Assembly: GCA_007695115.1 (NCBI GenBank) | Contig: REEK01000134.1 | Coordinates: forward strand, 1-46,851 | Length of the DNA: 46,851 bases | Source of the DNA: Sphaerobacteraceae bacterium | GTDB lineage: Bacteria; Chloroflexota; Chloroflexia; Thermomicrobiales; Thermomicrobiaceae | Direction: 5' to 3' | Shown: positions 30,042 to 38,465 of the stretch, piece by piece | How the letters are laid out: each line of letters opens with the position of its first letter | Position numbering within the stretch: the first letter of the stretch is position 1 | The notes under the pieces: generated by a model | What the model saw: the letters and a program-made list of their open reading frames with translations, nothing else | Database searches by the model: none | What the model was told of the DNA's origin: nothing | Translations under genes and position numbers: made by a program

Positions 30042-31004
30042 CTAGCGGATGATTCCCCGCTGCTGGCGGTTGACGATTGCGTCGAGCTCTGCCGGGTTGA
30101 TGATGGCAAGGTCTCCGCTGATCGTCATCTTGAGGGCAGCCATCGCCGGGGCATACTCCAATGACTTTTCGAGGTCACCTTCAAGAAATCCGTGAAGGAA
30201 GCCCGCGGCAAACGCATCACCTGCCCCGACCGGATCGATAATGTCGACCTCGACCGAGGGTGTCCGGCGCAGTGAGCCATCCGGCATGCGGATGATCGCC
30301 CCGTCGCCACCCAGCGTGGTGATCGTGATCTCACTCTGGAATCGTCGGTACATCTCCTGGACGACCTCTTCCGGACTGCCAGTGACGCCCCAGATGGTTT
30401 CGGCGTCCTCCCGTCCGCAGAACAGGATATCTGCCTGCTCGCAGAATGGTGAGAGGCCCTCACGGGCTTCTTCTGGCGACCAGAGCAGACTGCGATAGTT
30501 CACATCGAAGGTGAACGTCGCGCCGGCCTTCTTTGCCCGATCGATCAACTGCTGGCAGGTCTGGGCGCATCCTGCGCCGATTGCCACGGTAATTCCGGTG
30601 AGATGAAGAATGCGGGTACGATCGGCGGGTTCCATATTGATCTGGTCTGGCGTAGAGAGCGCCACCGCCGAGTCTTTACGATCGTAGAGAACCTGAGTGG
30701 CGCGAGGCGTGCTGCCGGTGTCGAGGAAATAGACGCCCATTCGAGCGTTATCGACCCAGGTCACTGCACTGGTGTCCACTCCGTGCCAGTTCAGTTCACG
30801 GGCGAGGCGCTGCCCAAGTGGATTGGTCGGCAGTACCGAGGTCCATGCGACGTTGCGTCCGAGACGCGCCAGCGCGATCGAGAGGTTCGATTCCGTTCCG
30901 CCGATTCTGAGGTCGAGCGCTTGAACGGTCTCGATCCGCTGACCAATCGGTGAACTGAGCCGGATCATCGACTCCCCGAACGTAAAGATGTCCAGACTGC
31001 CCAA
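30042..31004 (-). CDS. PfkB-family sugar kinase, 2-keto-3-deoxygluconate kinase-like (320 aa)
   Basis: A ribokinase-type carbohydrate kinase. Visible motifs: FTFGESMIRLS at the N-terminus, the first PfkB signature GGTESNLSIALARLG, and the second DPVGAGDAFAAGFL with the catalytic Asp and anion-hole glycines. The segment FDVNYRSLLWSPEEAREGL is typical of KDG kinases, so phosphorylation of 2-keto-3-deoxygluconate is a reasonable but unproven call; no KDPG aldolase is nearby. The start is TTG at 31004 with AGGCGGGG four bases upstream. An Lrp-type regulator gene lies 41 bases upstream on the same strand. Confidence 0.87.
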   Translation of the reverse strand: MGSLDIFTFGESMIRLSSPIGQRIETVQALDLRIGGTESNLSIALARLGRNVAWTSVLPTNPLGQRLARELNWHGVDTSAVTWVDNARMGVYFLDTGSTPRATQVLYDRKDSAVALSTPDQINMEPADRTRILHLTGITVAIGAGCAQTCQQLIDRAKKAGATFTFDVNYRSLLWSPEEAREGLSPFCEQADILFCGREDAETIWGVTGSPEEVVQEMYRRFQSEITITTLGGDGAIIRMPDGSLRRTPSVEVDIIDPVGAGDAFAAGFLHGFLEGDLEKSLEYAPAMAALKMTISGDLAIINPAELDAIVNRQQRGIIR

Positions 31005-31045
31005 CAGTCCCCGCCTTTCCTGTCACCACGATGAATGCGTACTGA

Positions 31046-31573
31046 CTACTCAGCTGCGACTGGTAGCCCGGTCTCCACGCGGTTGGTCAGATCCGAGGCC
31101 CACTCGTGCTGCTTCTTCATGATGCGCAGCGCCACCGACGTCTCGGTGCGATAGGTGCCGTCGATCTGGGCCAGCCGATCCGTCAGGAAAATGAACATCT
31201 CTTCCTGATTCCGGAAGGATCCCATCAGCATAACATCGTGTGCTCCGGCTGTAATGGCAACCCACATCACTTCCGGCATTGCCGAAATCTCCTCGGCAAC
31301 GGCGTTGATGCGGTTTGGCTCAACCTGGACGCTGATCACGGCAGTCAGACCATAGCCGAGGTGTTCCGGATCGACAGATGCGGTAATGCGCAGAATGTTC
31401 GACTCAATGAGACGGCGAACGCGGTAGCGCACAGTTGCCTCGGGAACATCCAGCGTTCGGGCGATCTCGCGATTGCTCCGTCGGCCGTCGGCCCGTAACA
31501 GCCGGATGATCTGACGATCCAGATCGTCTGGGTCAAACGCGCGTATTTTCCGAAGGACCTGATCTTCCTGCAT
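31046..31573 (-). CDS. Lrp/AsnC-family transcriptional regulator (175 aa)
   Basis: The N-terminal helix-turn-helix (about residues 10-60) contains DPDDLDRQIIRLLRADGRRS, NREIARTLDVPEATVRYRV and RRLIESNIL, the canonical AsnC winged helix. The C-terminal RAM/AsnC ligand domain follows (TAVISVQVEPNRINAVAEEI, VMWVAITAGAHDVMLMG). These proteins bind amino acids or related small molecules and form octameric DNA-wrapping discs. The ATG at 31573 is chosen for the GGAGAG upstream and for the domain start; the frame extends to 31639. The inverted repeat at 31643-31676 may be its own operator. It could control the kinase gene downstream. Confidence 0.9.
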   Translation of the reverse strand: MQEDQVLRKIRAFDPDDLDRQIIRLLRADGRRSNREIARTLDVPEATVRYRVRRLIESNILRITASVDPEHLGYGLTAVISVQVEPNRINAVAEEISAMPEVMWVAITAGAHDVMLMGSFRNQEEMFIFLTDRLAQIDGTYRTETSVALRIMKKQHEWASDLTNRVETGLPVAAE

Positions 31574-31642
31574 CTGGGTGTCTCTCTCCTCCTCCGCCGC
31601 TCCCTGGGGTCGCTGGGCGCTGACGGCTTGTCCTGCCACAAT

Positions 31643-31676
31643 TCTAGCAGGCAGTGCAGTTTATGCATCTGCTAGA
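31643..31676. promoter_or_regulatory. Inverted repeat upstream of the Lrp/AsnC gene, possible operator
   Basis: TCTAGCAG (31643-31650) and CTGCTAGA (31669-31676) are perfect inverted 8-mers with an 18-base gap, 70-103 bases upstream of the regulator start. The arms are 26 bases apart centre to centre, about two and a half helix turns, which a dimeric or octameric regulator could bridge. Confidence 0.45.
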
Positions 31677-31756
31677 CCCGGAATATCATACACGCAAAAT
31701 GGCGTGAACAATAGGTTTGTCACGGGATTGTTACACTTTTGCGCACCGGAATCGAC

Positions 31757-32392
31757 TCAGGCTTCCACCAGCCCATGTCTGAGAGCTTTGCTGACAGCTT
31801 CCGTTCGACTGGACACGTTCAACTTACGGTAAATTGCATTTGCATGAAATTTGACCGTCCGCTCTGTTATGTAGAGTTGATTGGCAATCTCCTTATTACG
31901 CATCCCTCTGGCCATCAGTGTCAGGATGTCGAGCTCGCGTGCGGTGAGCTTTTCGACCGCCCCACCGCGGAGAATATCGCCAACTCTGCTGAGTAATTTA
32001 CCAGCAATTGCTGGCTCCAGCAGCGAACCGCCGTTCTTGACTTCACGAATTGCCCGGAAGATCTCGTCTCGGGGTGCGCCCTTGAGCAGATAGCCACGGG
32101 CCCCGGCCTGGACAGCCTGAAAGATGCGGTCGTCGGTATCGTAGGCAGTCAGCACCACCACCTTCGCATCCACATCGAGCGCGCGAATTCGACGAATCGC
32201 CTCCACGCCATCGGTCCCGGGCATAGCCAGATCCATCAGCACGATGTCTGGATTCGCCTCCTGAAACTTCGTGACGCCATCAGCGCCATCTCCGGCTTCG
32301 GCAACTACCTCCATGTCCTCCTGTGCTTCGAGTACGGCGGCGAGCCCTTCCCGGACGATTGGATGGTCGTCAACGATCAGGATGCGAATCAT
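31757..32392 (-). CDS. NarL/FixJ-family response regulator (211 aa)
   Basis: A two-component response regulator. The receiver domain (residues 1-120) has the acidic pair Asp8-Asp9, the phosphorylatable Asp54 in IVLMDLAMPG, Thr in VVLTAYD and Lys in GYLLKGA. The LuxR-type helix-turn-helix (about 145-210) reads LTARELDILTLMARGMRNKE, then NQLYITERTVKFHANAIYRK. It is cognate to the histidine kinase encoded immediately upstream, whose stop overlaps this ATG by four bases. Targets are unknown. Confidence 0.95.
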   Translation of the reverse strand: MIRILIVDDHPIVREGLAAVLEAQEDMEVVAEAGDGADGVTKFQEANPDIVLMDLAMPGTDGVEAIRRIRALDVDAKVVVLTAYDTDDRIFQAVQAGARGYLLKGAPRDEIFRAIREVKNGGSLLEPAIAGKLLSRVGDILRGGAVEKLTARELDILTLMARGMRNKEIANQLYITERTVKFHANAIYRKLNVSSRTEAVSKALRHGLVEA

Positions 32393-35082
32393 TTCGGCTC
32401 ACTTTCGCGGAATTCAGCCGGATTTGATGGCTGCATGCGTGCCTCATACGGTACTACGACGCGCAGTTCTGTGCCGGTGCTGGGCGCACTGGCGATCTCA
32501 AGCGAGCCTCCCAGCATCCGGGCACGCTCACGTATACCGAACAGCCCGAACCCGGGGTGGGCGTGGTCAGTCGGGCTGAAGCGGGCTGGATCGAAGCCGA
32601 TCCCGTTGTCGTTCACTATGAGGGTAACGGTGGTGCCATCGGCCTGAATATCGATGGTGATGTCGGTCGCCTCGCTGTGCTTGCGGGCATTTTCCAGGGC
32701 CTCTTCCAGCATGCGCAGCAGGCCAACTTCAATCCGCGCACTCAGACGACTGGACAATCCGTCGTTGGTAAATGCGAATCGTATCGAGGAATCCTGTTCA
32801 AGGCGTCGGATCAGCCGGGCGACAGCGTCTGGCAACGACATGTGATGAACATCGGCCGCACGGAGATCGAGAACTGATCGCCGGGCCTGATTAAGGTTGT
32901 CCCGGGTCAGATCCAGTGCCCGCTGAACATTGTGGACTGCCTTTTCCGGTTCCCCGGGCAAGTACGAGTCGGCCAGATCGAGTTGCAGGGAGATAGCTGT
33001 CAATCCCTGTGCTAACGTGTCATGGATCTCCTGAGCCAGCCGACCGCGCTCTTCGGCGATCGCCAGACCATGCGCCTGGGCATAGAGACGCGCGTTCTCA
33101 ACGGCCAGCGCCGCCGAGTCGGCAACGCCCTGCAGCAGTCGCATCTGCGCGAATGGGTAGCAGGAACTGGCCGGGGTGGGAATAGAGAGAATCGCCAGCC
33201 CGAGCGTGCGCTGTCGCGTACGCAGCGGGATCAGAACCAGGGTAGTCTGTTCGCCGTCTTGCGGCCTGGATGAGCCATTTCTCGAGGTGCTGAGTGGACA
33301 GATCAACTGCGGCGAACGATCGAGCAGGAGCTGGCGCAGATCAGGGCGGTGGTCGATGGATAACCGATGGTTCCAGTCAGCGAACAGACAGTTCGATTCA
33401 CCGGGTTCTGCCTGATAGAACGCGGCAGGATCGAGACAGTCGTCTTCCGGGGCATAGAGGCTGATCAGGCAGGCCGGGGTTCCGGCGGCGATCGCCAGTC
33501 CCTGCGCCAGCCGTTCGAGGACCTCATCGAGCAAGAGCGATGAACTCGCGGCCCGGCTCGTCTCCAGCATCAATTGAAGCTGACGAGTGCGCTGGGCTTC
33601 TTCATCGAAGAGACGGCTGTTTTCGAGGCCGACGGCGAGCTGGTCGGCAATCGTCTGCAGGGTGGTGAGATCATGACGGTCGAACGCACGAAGCTGCTCA
33701 CTCTGTACATCGAGTACGCCGAGCAGAGTTCCAGCATGCACGATCGGGACGGCCATCTCGGATCTGGTTTCTCCGGAGCTTGCCGATCGCAGGAAATTGG
33801 AGATCGTTCGAACATCGCTGTGCAGGGCTGAAATTCGCCGCTGGGCCACCTCACCAACGATACTGTCTGCCCCGATGGGAAGCTGGCGGACATCCTGCTC
33901 GTCTTCAACGGGCACCGGAGACCTGGCGTCCATGACCAGAAATTCATCGTCCGGGGAGATACGGAAGACAGTTACCAGTCCGAAGTCGAAGGAATCTTGA
34001 ATCTTGGCTGCCACCATCTGCGTCAGTTCTGCAGGATTCCGCAGCTGGGCGGTTTCGCGAGCGAGATCATTGACGGCCTGCAAATGCGTCAGATGCCGCT
34101 GCTGAGCCTGGATGAGCCGGCGGTTGTCCATCGCGACAGCGGTCTGTCTGGCGATCGCCGACAGAAGCTCGACATCTTCTGGCTCGTAGGTCGTCAGTAC
34201 TCCGGAAACGGCAATGACCCCGGTAATGTCGTCGTCCTGCCTGATCGGCGCGCCCATCCAGGCTCGCTGAGGGCCGGGTGGCAACACACTCGATGGCGGG
34301 ATTCTCCGGTCCTGACAGCCACGTTCATAGTCAGGCACGAACAGGGACTCGCCGGTTGCCAGCACTTCGTTTGCAAGACCCGCGTCAATGAGCGTCTGTT
34401 CGACCCAGTGCTGGCGCTCTCCGTTGCTGAAGATGATGTGGCAACGCAGTTTGTTTACGAGGGGATCGAGTAGTGAGATTTCAACGTAATCGCTCCCGGA
34501 CAGCGGGAATATCGACCGGGCAACGGTTTCAAACAACGTTTCCAGATCCTGGCTGACGCTCACTGCGTGGGAGATCTCGATCAGAACGCCGAGCCGATGA
34601 ATTCGCTGGATTCGCTGCTGCTCATATCGGTCTTCGACATCACGGGCGATCTGGTTCCATCGGTCCTCGTCGTGCTCCAGATCGAGCCAGGCCAGCAAAC
34701 GCCGGGTCATGATTCCGGAGAAGGTTCTGGCGCAATCAGTAAGAGTCTTCGCGTCGTCCGGCGCACAGTGCTCGGCAATATCGCGCACAGCTTCGGGCAT
34801 GATACCCATCGAGATCACTGCGCCAATGGTCATTTCACTGGATGGGGTGATTCCCGCCCATTGCCGGCCCATCGTGGAATCGCTCGGGTCGGTTCCGAGT
34901 ATCCAGTCGGCCAGCGCGTGAATCGTCGCATCCAGTTGATTGCGTATGAAAGTCGCGGCTGGTTCCGCCTGCTCGATCTCGATCAACTCACACCAGCGAT
35001 CGAGAATCACTGTCCGGTGCGAGAAGATGATTCCAGCTGCGTGCTCAGCGTCGGCGCGTGGCAGACCGCTCCTGAATTGCAC
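32389..35082 (-). CDS. Three-GAF sensor histidine kinase, HisKA_3/NarL type (897 aa)
   Basis: A cytoplasmic sensor kinase with no transmembrane helix visible. The N-terminal 165 residues are helical (VILDRWCELI, IHALADWIL), resembling RsbR-type input domains. Three GAF domains follow, at about 180-335 (LFETVARSIFPLSGSDYVEI), 350-500 (ELTQMVAAKIQDSFDFGLVT) and 515-670 (VLERLAQGLAIAAGTPACLI). The HisKA_3 dimerisation helix carries His687 in RLAQEIHDTLAQGLTAI, and the ATPase domain contains LEEALENARKHSEA (N box), NDNGIGFDP and GFGLFGIRERA (G boxes). All catalytic features are intact. Stimulus unknown; GAF domains suggest a small ligand, gas or redox signal. The start is GTG 35082 with GGTGGG upstream. 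Confidence 0.93.
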   Translation of the reverse strand: MQFRSGLPRADAEHAAGIIFSHRTVILDRWCELIEIEQAEPAATFIRNQLDATIHALADWILGTDPSDSTMGRQWAGITPSSEMTIGAVISMGIMPEAVRDIAEHCAPDDAKTLTDCARTFSGIMTRRLLAWLDLEHDEDRWNQIARDVEDRYEQQRIQRIHRLGVLIEISHAVSVSQDLETLFETVARSIFPLSGSDYVEISLLDPLVNKLRCHIIFSNGERQHWVEQTLIDAGLANEVLATGESLFVPDYERGCQDRRIPPSSVLPPGPQRAWMGAPIRQDDDITGVIAVSGVLTTYEPEDVELLSAIARQTAVAMDNRRLIQAQQRHLTHLQAVNDLARETAQLRNPAELTQMVAAKIQDSFDFGLVTVFRISPDDEFLVMDARSPVPVEDEQDVRQLPIGADSIVGEVAQRRISALHSDVRTISNFLRSASSGETRSEMAVPIVHAGTLLGVLDVQSEQLRAFDRHDLTTLQTIADQLAVGLENSRLFDEEAQRTRQLQLMLETSRAASSSLLLDEVLERLAQGLAIAAGTPACLISLYAPEDDCLDPAAFYQAEPGESNCLFADWNHRLSIDHRPDLRQLLLDRSPQLICPLSTSRNGSSRPQDGEQTTLVLIPLRTRQRTLGLAILSIPTPASSCYPFAQMRLLQGVADSAALAVENARLYAQAHGLAIAEERGRLAQEIHDTLAQGLTAISLQLDLADSYLPGEPEKAVHNVQRALDLTRDNLNQARRSVLDLRAADVHHMSLPDAVARLIRRLEQDSSIRFAFTNDGLSSRLSARIEVGLLRMLEEALENARKHSEATDITIDIQADGTTVTLIVNDNGIGFDPARFSPTDHAHPGFGLFGIRERARMLGGSLEIASAPSTGTELRVVVPYEARMQPSNPAEFRESEPK

Positions 35083-35407
35083 CGTTTGCCCACCTCGGGT
35101 TATGCCAGACTATTCTGCGAGAGCGATGGTGTTTCCCTGCTGACAATTGTCCTACAGTTCGAAGATTCAGACATCATGCCACGGCACAGGGTTGCACTGT
35201 CCGTTAGTACAGGGCTACCTCGAATTGTTCAGATTTCTGGCCAACGAATTTGTGGCTTCTGTTTCCCGTCATTCTGTGTAATATTGACAGGGACACGGAT
35301 TAGAATGTCGGAAATTTCCCGACGCCGTGACGGGCGCGATATTCGTTCTATCAGTGGCGGTATAACTGCGCTGCGCCGCCGATCTACTCGCTGATGAACT
35401 GGACACT
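35083..35407. other. Divergent intergenic control region
   Basis: About 325 bases between the divergent kinase and secreted-protein genes. A perfect TTGACA occurs at 35284-35289 on the plus strand, but the nearest -10-like hexamer (TAGAAT, 35301) is only 11 bases away. GTCGG (35307-35311) and CCGAC (35319-35323) form an inverted repeat. A 29-codon ATG frame (35305-35394) encoding a very basic peptide has no ribosome site and is not called as a gene. Confidence 0.4.
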
Positions 35408-37186
35408 ATGACTGGCGATTCGACGCGACGTCTAACCCGGACATTGTTTGTTCAGGCTGTACTGGCAGCGCTGCTGGTTGGCGTCGGGCTTGCTGTGGCG
35501 AGCCAGCTCCCTGTCCGGCATTCCGAATCTCCTTCATTTGCCTCGCCAATGTTCCAGCGAAGCTGGGTGAGTGACGCAGCGGCGTCCACCCGGATCATCG
35601 ATCTGTGGGGAAGTGAACCTCTTGCCTGGCGTGTCGAACCATACGCCGGCGCGCCGAACGATCGTCGAGTCGTGCAGTATTTCGATCGCGGGCGGATGGA
35701 AATCGAGTCTGGCTCCAGCGAGGTGACGGTAGGCAAGCTCGTCACGGAGATGCTCAACGGTGAGATCGACCTCGGGAGTGGGATCACCCGGGAGCTCGAT
35801 GTTCCGGCTGTTGCAATTGACTCTGGCGATCCGGACCCCCGAGTTCCCAGTTATGGCACGCTGAGCCAGTTGATCGAAAATCAGGAACCTGGAGCCAGCA
35901 CTGCGGGCAGCCGGGTTACCGAGTGGGTCGATAACTCCGGACCATTCGATGGCGACTCGACCCCGACCATCGTGCATCGATCCGAATACATCGAAGAGAC
36001 CGGGGTTCACTTGCCTGATGTCTTCACCCGGCTCTTCGAGCACCCCGATTTTCAGGGTGGTCGGTGGGAGGACGTTCTTGGACTTCCGATCAGTGAGCCA
36101 TTCTGGGCTGAATATCGTCGCAAAGGTGACCTTCAGCCGTCGCTGATTCAAGTGTTCGAGCGCCGGATTCTCATCTATTCGCCGCAGCTCGAAGAAGCGA
36201 ACCGATTCTCCTTTGCCAGTAGTGGTCGTCACTATGCGATGTGGCGGTATGGGCAGGACATTCATAACGTCGAAACTGCTGCTAATGATGAACTGGTCGA
36301 ACAGAGTTTGACGATGGCGGATGGTGTCGAAGCGAGCGTCTTTGCCGAGGGTATCGGTACACCGGTCGATATGACGCTTTCGGCAACCGGACATCTGATG
36401 ATTCTCAACGCCGAGGGGCAGATCCTCATCGCTCGCTCGCAGGATCCTGACGGCCTGCCGGACTCAATCGATGTCTGGGCAGATGGGATCAATGAACCGC
36501 AGGGTATGGTCACGCGTGGTGACTCAGTGCTAGTGACCGCAGACAATCGGATCTGGTGGTATCACGATCAGGATGGACGGGGCGTTCTCGATGAGGTGGA
36601 GGCGTTGCACGCAAATCGAACCGCGTCGCAGAATTCTTCATACGTTCATGGAAAGCCCGTGGTCAACAGTGGTGGTGACGTCTTTACCCGTATTGAAGGC
36701 GAAGTCGAGGAAGATGGGCTCCTGCTTCGAGCTCTTGCGTCTGACGATCCGCTGGTATCGCTGACGGAGGTCATCGATACCCCAGGCCCAGTCAGTTTTG
36801 CCAGTGGCGATCTGCTGGTTACTGGACGCAATAGTGATGACGTCCCCACGGTGATGCTGCTCCCCTCGGTCTCCTCGGAGTGGAACGGGGTAGAGCCAGA
36901 TTGGATCGCCTCATTCTCGCCCGATGCTGCGGTTCGAGCGATTACCGTAATGGAGGAAGAGATCTGGCCGCTGAGTTCGTTCGGCGATGTGATTATCGCG
37001 ATCGAAGATACAGACTATGCCCGGATTTTCGCGATGTCTCGACACCCGGTGGTCGATGAGACCGAGACGGTCGAACTCGCCAGGGGATTGGGCCGCCCAA
37101 CCGCGCTCGAAGTCGGGCTGGACGGCTCACTCTTTATCGCGGATGCCGATACTGGCCGGATCATCCGGCTCCAGTATGGTGTCTAG
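35408..37186 (+). CDS. Secreted protein with lineage-type N-terminal domain and beta-propeller-like C-terminus (592 aa)
   Basis: Residues 1-33 include a signal peptide or anchor (LFVQAVLAALLVGVGLAVAS). The N-terminal half contains LWGSEPLAWRVEPYAGAPND and VVQYFDRGRMEIESGSSEVT, a signature I associate with many exported Thermomicrobia proteins; a second related copy may lie at about 220-280 (FWAEYRRKGDLQPSLIQVFE, RFSFASSGRHYAMWRYG). From about residue 300, repeats such as AEGIGTPVDMTLSATGHLMI and ARGLGRPTALEVGLDGSLFI, the latter followed by ADADTGRIIRLQYG, resemble a glucose/sorbosone-dehydrogenase-type beta-propeller without its clear catalytic residues. Function is unknown; extracellular sugar binding or oxidation is a guess. 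It converges with proC, nine bases apart. Confidence 0.75.
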   Translation: MTGDSTRRLTRTLFVQAVLAALLVGVGLAVASQLPVRHSESPSFASPMFQRSWVSDAAASTRIIDLWGSEPLAWRVEPYAGAPNDRRVVQYFDRGRMEIESGSSEVTVGKLVTEMLNGEIDLGSGITRELDVPAVAIDSGDPDPRVPSYGTLSQLIENQEPGASTAGSRVTEWVDNSGPFDGDSTPTIVHRSEYIEETGVHLPDVFTRLFEHPDFQGGRWEDVLGLPISEPFWAEYRRKGDLQPSLIQVFERRILIYSPQLEEANRFSFASSGRHYAMWRYGQDIHNVETAANDELVEQSLTMADGVEASVFAEGIGTPVDMTLSATGHLMILNAEGQILIARSQDPDGLPDSIDVWADGINEPQGMVTRGDSVLVTADNRIWWYHDQDGRGVLDEVEALHANRTASQNSSYVHGKPVVNSGGDVFTRIEGEVEEDGLLLRALASDDPLVSLTEVIDTPGPVSFASGDLLVTGRNSDDVPTVMLLPSVSSEWNGVEPDWIASFSPDAAVRAITVMEEEIWPLSSFGDVIIAIEDTDYARIFAMSRHPVVDETETVELARGLGRPTALEVGLDGSLFIADADTGRIIRLQYGV

Positions 37187-37195
37187 CTCGCGGTT

Positions 37196-38062
37196 TTACT
37201 TTCCGTTCTTCGACACAATGCCGAGTTCCACCGCCCGGTGGAACGCAGACCAGATCGCATCGTTCACCACGGTGCGAAACCCACCTTGCTCCAGTGTTTT
37301 CAACGCAGATGCGGTTGTGCCACCCGGTGTGGTGACCATGTTCCGCAACTCGGCCGGGTGTTTTCCGGATTGCCGGGCATAGAGAATCGCACCGAGCATC
37401 GTCTCTTCGACGAGTTGCTGCGCCACCGGTCTCGGGAAGCCGAGATGCACCCCGGCGTCGGTCATCGCTTCGAGCATCAGAAAGACGTAGGCCGGTCCCG
37501 ACCCCGAGATCGCCGTTGCCATGTCGATGGCTGATTCGGAATCAAGCTGCACCGCGGTCCCCATCGTTCCCAGGATCGTGGCTACCGCTTCACGCGACTC
37601 CTCATCGACGCTCGACGATGGAATCCATGCGGTAACCCCACTCCCGATCTGCGACGGTGTATTCGGCATCGATCGGACGATGCGGTCGTGCTGTAGACCG
37701 GTCGTCATCCGTTCGATCGTTGCGCCCGGGATGATCGAGACGACCACCTGATGCGGCTGCAGCTTGCCCGAGAGTTGCTGCATCACCATCTCCAGCGACT
37801 GCGGTTTGATCGTCAAGAGAACGATGTCGCTTTCTTTGATCGCCTCGGCGTTGTCGTGGGTCAGGTCGATACAGAGGCTTGCTTCGAGCTCGTTCCGGCG
37901 GGTGTCGATCGGCTCAGAGCCGCGAATCTGGCCTCGGGTTACGATCCCGCGTTCCAGAAGAATCGAGATGATCGCTTCCGCCATCACGCCGCAGCCGACG
38001 AACGCGAGGGTCTTTCCGTTCAGCGCATTGCTGGCCTGCGTCGAGTGATCTGTGGATACCAT
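37196..38062 (-). CDS. proC: Pyrroline-5-carboxylate reductase
   Basis: Final enzyme of proline synthesis, reducing pyrroline-5-carboxylate with NAD(P)H. The Rossmann motif FVGCGVMAEAIISILLERG is at the N-terminus, followed by DIVLLTIKPQSLEMVM, VVSIIPGATIERM and RSMPNTPSQIGSGVTA. The C-terminal P5CR signature is clear: SGSGPAYVFLMLEAMTDAGV, GFPRPVAQQLVEETMLGA and TTPGGTTASALKTLEQGG. The length of 288 residues is normal. ATG 38062 is chosen over the longer open frame to 38170 since the domain begins there and GGGAG lies upstream. A perfect inverted repeat 83 bases upstream may be an operator. Confidence 0.95.
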   Translation of the reverse strand: MVSTDHSTQASNALNGKTLAFVGCGVMAEAIISILLERGIVTRGQIRGSEPIDTRRNELEASLCIDLTHDNAEAIKESDIVLLTIKPQSLEMVMQQLSGKLQPHQVVVSIIPGATIERMTTGLQHDRIVRSMPNTPSQIGSGVTAWIPSSSVDEESREAVATILGTMGTAVQLDSESAIDMATAISGSGPAYVFLMLEAMTDAGVHLGFPRPVAQQLVEETMLGAILYARQSGKHPAELRNMVTTPGGTTASALKTLEQGGFRTVVNDAIWSAFHRAVELGIVSKNGK

Positions 38063-38144
38063 GGTTGGTCCCGTCTCCCATCTGAGTTTATTCCGTTTCT
38101 GGTTTCTGATCTCATCAGCGAGGCGACCTCCCGAATGCATCGAA

Positions 38145-38164
38145 CGGATGCCAGTTGGCATCCG
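38145..38164. promoter_or_regulatory. Perfect inverted repeat upstream of proC, possible operator
   Basis: CGGATGCCA (38145-38153) and TGGCATCCG (38156-38164) are perfect 9-base arms with a two-base gap, typical of a dimeric repressor site, 83 bases upstream of the proC start. Confidence 0.45.
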
Positions 38165-38287
38165 CTTCATCCAGGCGATCGTGTCGGGAACCGTGCTATG
38201 GGTTCATCTTGACCCGGATGAAGCAACTCGGGGGCCGCCCGTAGGGACGGGGCTGGGAGGGGGAATAACAGGAACGGCGGGAGTGGA

Positions 38288-38305
38288 CGCGATCAGGTGA
38301 TCGCG
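38288..38305. repeat. Perfect 18-bp inverted repeat
   Basis: CGCGATCA (38288-38295) and TGATCGCG (38298-38305) are perfect 8-base arms with a two-base GG gap. It lies in a GC-rich stretch without a gene. Its role is unknown; it could be a remnant of a small repeat element. Confidence 0.35.
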
Positions 38306-38465
38306 CAACATCCCATATGCGGTATTGAGTTGCCGGGCGTTGCTACGCTGGCACATCACAACATCCTGAATTGGCCAGGTTTCCGGGGATGGACGGTGCC
38401 ATCCCCGAATGTTCGTTACTCTCGGCAGTGTAGACCCTTGTGGCCAGAATGTGAACCCCGGAGGG

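Larger units (their letters stand above)
38063..38465. other. 400-base intergenic region with inverted repeats
   Basis: The region between the orphan 325-aa gene and proC, both on the minus strand, contains three symmetrical elements: 38145-38164, 38288-38305 and a 9-bp stem at 38384-38407 (CGGGGATGG with CCATCCCCG) that could end the orphan gene but lacks a T-run. A 50-codon minus-strand frame (38204-38356) has protein-like sequence (NARQLNTAYGMLRDHL) then a proline-rich tail; it may be a gene remnant or repeat-borne sequence. Confidence 0.4.

Noticed and set aside
35305-35394. 29-codon basic peptide frame after TTGACA
   Set aside because: No ribosome site, and no -10 at proper spacing; coding evidence is absent.
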